Shown here: in pieces, positions 60,724-64,000 of the stretch | Position numbering within the stretch: the stretch's first letter is position 1 | How the letters are laid out: each line of letters opens with the position of its first letter | Source of the DNA: Oceanicola sp. D3 | Lineage (GTDB): Bacteria > Pseudomonadota > Alphaproteobacteria > Rhodobacterales > Rhodobacteraceae | Assembly: GCF_006351965.1 (NCBI RefSeq) | Contig: NZ_CP040932.1 | Span: 62,001 to 126,000 of the forward strand | Direction: 5' to 3' | Length of the DNA stretch: 64,000 nucleotides | The notes under the pieces: generated by a model | What the model was told of the DNA's origin: nothing | What the model saw: only the letters and a program-made list of their open reading frames with translations | The model's database searches: none | Program-made: the position numbers and the translations under genes

Positions 60724-61518
60724 CTAAAGCCCGAACCTCGCCCACATGGCCCGGTCTTCCACCGCGCCTACCGCCCCGTTCATGGCCTCTGCACCGATCC
60801 GCCGCAAGAGCCCGCGCTTGGGGCCGTGCACGGCAAGGCGGGTTTTGTCGCCAAAGCGGGCCTTCATCGTGGGGATCAGGTGGCCGACGGCATCGGCAAG
60901 CCCCACCTCCACGGCCTGCTGGCCAACCCAGATGTCGCCGGTGAACAGGTCGGTGCCCTCTGCCAATTTGTCACCGCGCCGCGACTTGACCTGCGTGATG
61001 AAATTGCCGTGGATCACCTCTTGCAGCGCCTTGAGGCGGGCCACGTCTTCTTCTTTCTCTGGGCGGAACGGGTCCATGAAGCTCTTGGACTGCCCGGCGG
61101 TGTGCACCCGCCGCTCGATCCCGTGCTTGGCGATAAACTCGGTCAGCCCGAAGCTGGCGGAGATCACGCCGATGGAGCCGGTGATGGAATTTGCATCCAC
61201 GAAAATCTCTTCAGCCGCCGTGGCCAGCCAATAACCGCCAGAGGCCGCGACATCTTCGACGAAGGCAAAGACCGGCACCTCTTTTTCTTCCGACAGGCGG
61301 CGGATGCGGGCAGCGATCAGGGCGCTTTGGGTCGGTGAGCCGCCGGGCGAGTTGATCTGGAGCGCCACCGCCGCGGGTTTGCCCTTGCGAAAGGCCCGCT
61401 CGATCGGCGCAGCCATGCCTGCATCAGAAAGCCCACGCGCCCCGCTGCCGATGGCGCCCTGAAGGCGAACGACAGAAACAAGGGGGGGCTGTTCGAGAAA
61501 GGGGATAAATCGGCGCAT
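60724..61518 (-). CDS. S49-family peptidase (SppA/SohB-like)
   Basis: The 264-residue product has the serine nucleophile Ser93 in VAASGGYWLA and the general base Lys145 in AGQSKSFMDPFR, preceded by INSPGGSPTQSA. It lacks the N-terminal membrane helix of long SppA forms and corresponds to a single-domain SohB-like protease. It probably digests signal peptides or membrane fragments. It starts the run S49 - zinc ribbon - antiporter. Confidence 0.87.
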   Translation of the reverse strand: MRRFIPFLEQPPLVSVVRLQGAIGSGARGLSDAGMAAPIERAFRKGKPAAVALQINSPGGSPTQSALIAARIRRLSEEKEVPVFAFVEDVAASGGYWLATAAEEIFVDANSITGSIGVISASFGLTEFIAKHGIERRVHTAGQSKSFMDPFRPEKEEDVARLKALQEVIHGNFITQVKSRRGDKLAEGTDLFTGDIWVGQQAVEVGLADAVGHLIPTMKARFGDKTRLAVHGPKRGLLRRIGAEAMNGAVGAVEDRAMWARFGL

Positions 61519-61718
61519 GACCTCTCATGTATGTGTGCCCCCCTGCACAAGCAAGGCGTGGCGCTGCCTCTGACGGCGCGTCACACGGAGGAACCGCGCA
61601 GGAGCCCATGCAGGCAGGCGTTCCGCACAACAGGCCGGTTCGGTTCAGGAATAGCTTGGCAACTGATCGGCAACAGCCGCTGAGGCCGGGCCTTTCACCA
61701 GATGAGGCGTGCGAAGCT

Positions 61719-62741
61719 CTAGCCCTCGCGAATGGCAAGCCCGTCTTCACCAAAGAAGTGCAGCGCGTCGCCCGGAAAACCAAGGCTGACGGGCGCGCCC
61801 TCTTGCAGCTCGGTGTTGCCCGGCGCCCTGACGGTGATCTGCCCGGCGTCGCCCGCATCGACGATCACGAAAGTATCGGCGCCGAGGTATTCGATCACGT
61901 CGATCCGGCCATCGCAGGTGCCCCCGCCCTCGCCAACCATGATGTGCTCGGGCCGGATGCCCACCTGCACCGCGCCCGCTGGCGCATTCTTCAGCGCAAG
62001 CGCTTCGGTGATCGGCATGACGTTCATCTTGGGCGAGCCGATGAACTGCGCCACGAAGAGGTTGGCGGGCCGCTCATAAAGCTCGCGCGGGGTGCCGACC
62101 TGCGCGATCTTGCCGAACTCCAGCACCACGATCCTGTCGGCCAGTGTCATCGCCTCCACCTGATCGTGGGTGACGTAGATCATGGTTGTCGCAAGGCTTT
62201 GGTGCAGCTTGGCGATCTCGTAACGCATCTCGACACGCAGCGCGGCATCGAGGTTGGAGAGCGGCTCATCGAAGAGAAAGGCCGTCGGGTCGCGCACGAT
62301 ACTCCGACCAATGGCCACCCGCTGGCGTTGACCGCCCGAAAGGTCTTTGGGCCGCCGCTCGAGGTAGGGCTCCAGCTTCAGCACCCGGGCCGCCTCGCCC
62401 ACCTTCTCCTGGATCTCGGCCTTGGGCGCGCCCGCCGTCTTGAGCGAGAACCCCATGTTCTCGCCCACCGACATATGCGGGTAGAGCGCGTAGCTTTGGA
62501 ACACCATGGAAAGGCCCCGCTTGGAGGGGGGCGCGGCTGTCATGTCTGCGCCGTCGATCATGATCTGGCCGCGAGAGGTTTCTTCCAGCCCGCCGATCAT
62601 CCGCAGCAGGGTGGACTTGCCGCAGCCCGAGGGGCCAACGAAGATGATGAACTCACCGTCCGCAATGCTGAGGTCCACCCCCTTGATGACCTGCACATTG
62701 CCATACCACTTTTCGACCGCCTTCAGCTCTATGCTGCCCAT
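61719..62741 (-). CDS. Sugar ABC transporter ATP-binding protein (UgpC/MsmK type)
   Basis: The 340-residue product has Walker [10 protein letters not shown], signature [12 protein letters not shown], Walker B FLFDEP and a C-terminal TOBE domain (about residues 240-335). These features fit the carbohydrate-uptake (CUT1) ATPase group. It energises import together with the permease whose end is at 63979-64000. GGGAGG precedes ATG 62741, which lies 13 bases inside the glycosidase gene. The 200 bases before the S49 gene hold no clear terminator. Confidence 0.88.
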   Translation of the reverse strand: MGSIELKAVEKWYGNVQVIKGVDLSIADGEFIIFVGPSGCGKSTLLRMIGGLEETSRGQIMIDGADMTAAPPSKRGLSMVFQSYALYPHMSVGENMGFSLKTAGAPKAEIQEKVGEAARVLKLEPYLERRPKDLSGGQRQRVAIGRSIVRDPTAFLFDEPLSNLDAALRVEMRYEIAKLHQSLATTMIYVTHDQVEAMTLADRIVVLEFGKIAQVGTPRELYERPANLFVAQFIGSPKMNVMPITEALALKNAPAGAVQVGIRPEHIMVGEGGGTCDGRIDVIEYLGADTFVIVDAGDAGQITVRAPGNTELQEGAPVSLGFPGDALHFFGEDGLAIREG

Positions 62742-63982
62742 GCGTTCCTCCCTGCGGTGGGCGAGGCCCATGCGAGCCACACCGCCGCCGTCCATGTAAA
62801 GTTGCGCCCGCCCGCAGGCGCGCCGTCGCGCGGGTCGAAATACTCGGCAAAGCCGTTTTCCGCGATCATCGCGCGGGTGTTCTCGGTGATCTTGCTGGCC
62901 CAATCGCCGTGCCCCTGCTCGGCAAGCCCCTTTGCGATCAGCAGGTTCATCATCGCCCAGACCGGCCCGCGCCAGTAACGCTTGGGCTCATAGGCCGGGT
63001 GGGCCGGGTCGGTCGAGGGGATGAAATAGGTTTCCAGCCCGCAGACGCGCTCAAGCTGGGGCAGCATCCGGTCGTCGCCCACACCGGCATACCAGCTGAG
63101 AAAACTGGCGTTTGAGACGACGCCGGTGTGCTTGTCTGCCCGCTCGTCATAGCAGTCATATGTTTCGGCCTCGGCGTTCCAGAGCCGCTCCGCCCCAGCC
63201 TCCATCGCCGCGATCCAGCCGTCGATCTCGGCCAGGTCACCGCCAAATCGCTCGGCCAGCACCCGCAGATCCCGGGTGGAGCGCAGGAGGGTGAAGGTCA
63301 TCGTGGGATCGGCCACGCGGAAAGGGTTGGCCTCGCGCAGGTAGGCCTCGTCCCAGCCGCTCTCGGCCCCCAGCTTCACGAGATAGAGGAAACGGTCATA
63401 CTGCGCCTGCAAGGGCCGCTCTTCCTCGACCACATGGGTCGTGTCCCGCCGCCGATAGCTCTCAATTCCCACCGGCTCGATGGCGGCGAAGGGGCCATCC
63501 CAATCGGGGCAATTGTCGCGGCCCGTCTCCCACGGGTGGGTCACCACGATGGCCCCGCCCTCGCTGCGCCACTCCATGAACCAGCGGTGCCAAGCGATCA
63601 GCCTCGGCACCAATGCTTCGGCGCGCGCGGCAAAGCTCTCGTCCAACTCCAGCAGCCAACGCACGAAGGTGCCCGCTATCGGCGGCTGACTGATCCCGCT
63701 GGAGGGGATCGGCCCCACCCCGCGCCAGATATCCGGCCCCGGAAAGTAGCTCGGATCAACCTTGTGAAACAGGATATGCGGCACCATTCCGTTGTCCCAT
63801 TGGCCGCTGAAGAGCGTGTCGATCTCGTCCCACGCGCGGCCCATGTCGTGCTCGGCAAAGCCCAGCGCGGCAAAAACCGAATCCCAGTTCCACTGGTAGG
63901 GGTAGAGCCCATCCGTTGGCACGGTGTAGCCGCCCCGGTCGTTGCCGGCCAAAATGGCGCGCGCTTCCTCGTCTCGCGTCAT
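62729..63982 (-). CDS. GH63/MGH1-like glycoside hydrolase
   Basis: The 417-residue soluble product resembles the six-hairpin catalytic fold of GH63/mannosylglycerate-hydrolase-like enzymes: an N-terminal [16 protein letters not shown] with a likely catalytic Asp, a central [10 protein letters not shown], and C-terminal [17 protein letters not shown]. It has no signal peptide, so it probably hydrolyses a sugar conjugate after import, consistent with the ABC genes on both sides. The precise substrate is unknown. The start overlaps the permease stop by ATGA. Confidence 0.8.
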   Translation of the reverse strand: MTRDEEARAILAGNDRGGYTVPTDGLYPYQWNWDSVFAALGFAEHDMGRAWDEIDTLFSGQWDNGMVPHILFHKVDPSYFPGPDIWRGVGPIPSSGISQPPIAGTFVRWLLELDESFAARAEALVPRLIAWHRWFMEWRSEGGAIVVTHPWETGRDNCPDWDGPFAAIEPVGIESYRRRDTTHVVEEERPLQAQYDRFLYLVKLGAESGWDEAYLREANPFRVADPTMTFTLLRSTRDLRVLAERFGGDLAEIDGWIAAMEAGAERLWNAEAETYDCYDERADKHTGVVSNASFLSWYAGVGDDRMLPQLERVCGLETYFIPSTDPAHPAYEPKRYWRGPVWAMMNLLIAKGLAEQGHGDWASKITENTRAMIAENGFAEYFDPRDGAPAGGRNFTWTAAVWLAWASPTAGRNAWAA

Positions 63983-64000
63983 CCCTTGACGCTCCCTGCG
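63979..64000 (-). CDS. C-terminal end of a probable sugar ABC permease
   Basis: Six codons and a stop (A-G-S-V-K-G-stop) are read from the window edge; the TGA at 63979-63981 overlaps the glycosidase ATG. The A-G-x-V-K-G ending is frequent in CUT1 permeases, where it forms the last residues after the final helix. The rest lies outside the window. Confidence 0.45.

Overview
The window is a high-GC bacterial chromosome segment that looks like a Rhodobacteraceae/Roseobacter-type alphaproteobacterium. The reasons are gene content and order: a DUF3576 lipoprotein followed by leuS-lptE-holA, uvrC close to pgsA-moaD-moaE, a CenR-type response regulator, a class-3 glutamate-cysteine ligase, DUF2125 and DUF6173 proteins, a Rhodobacter-type porin, and short intergenic palindromes typical of that family. 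Genes are dense, with many ATGA or TGATG overlaps. I see no rRNA, tRNA, CRISPR array, prophage or insertion sequence.

Layout. 0-5.4 kb: a truncated FAD oxidase, an SGNH esterase, exonuclease III, an exported protein, an alpha/beta hydrolase and an L,D-transpeptidase. 5.5-9.3 kb: the cenR regulator divergent from a ribA / small protein / L,D-transpeptidase-like operon, then a stand-alone ectoine hydroxylase. 9.4-17.8 kb: PLP-homeostasis protein, TPR-sulfotransferase, porin, DUF3576, leuS, lptE and holA. 17.8-18.8 kb: a Tae4-like amidase overlapped by a small periplasmic protein, the best candidate here for an undescribed toxin/immunity pair. 18.9-33.5 kb: flavoprotein, HNH protein, enoyl-CoA hydratase and SDR, DUF2125, PmbA, an inositol-phosphatase-type enzyme, MBL hydrolase, DmdC-like acyl-CoA dehydrogenase, Sua5, YqgE, a DsbD-N protein, and an ABC-F ATPase behind a promoter and short upstream ORF.

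33.6-47.6 kb: an RND efflux pair, a DUF2268 protease / coiled-coil / OmpA-BON group, ubiA divergent from rsmE-GNAT-membrane protein, gshA, a small membrane protein, plsY and a 51-residue ORF. 47.6-53.5 kb: a Gfo/Idh/MocA oxidoreductase, then a six-gene overlapping chain, pyrB - DUF4268 nuclease-like - three membrane proteins - pyrC. The PyrC lacks its metal-binding histidines and is probably a PyrC' (non-catalytic) subunit. 53.5-59.2 kb: uracil-DNA glycosylase, LysE exporter, moaB, moaE/moaD/pgsA, a small protein and uvrC. 59.2-64 kb: an AT-rich gap with a perfect DnaA box, a Ca/Na antiporter, a 58-residue zinc-ribbon protein, an S49 protease, and a sugar-uptake operon (ABC permease end, GH63-like glycosidase, UgpC-type ATPase).

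Most genes are housekeeping (translation, lipid, pyrimidine, molybdopterin, DNA repair, envelope). Three palindrome families sit mainly at convergent 3' ends, and one copy appears to have entered the lptE signal peptide in frame. Start codons were chosen by ribosome-binding site, overlap and family length and are inference. The one promoter called with some confidence is ahead of the ABC-F unit.
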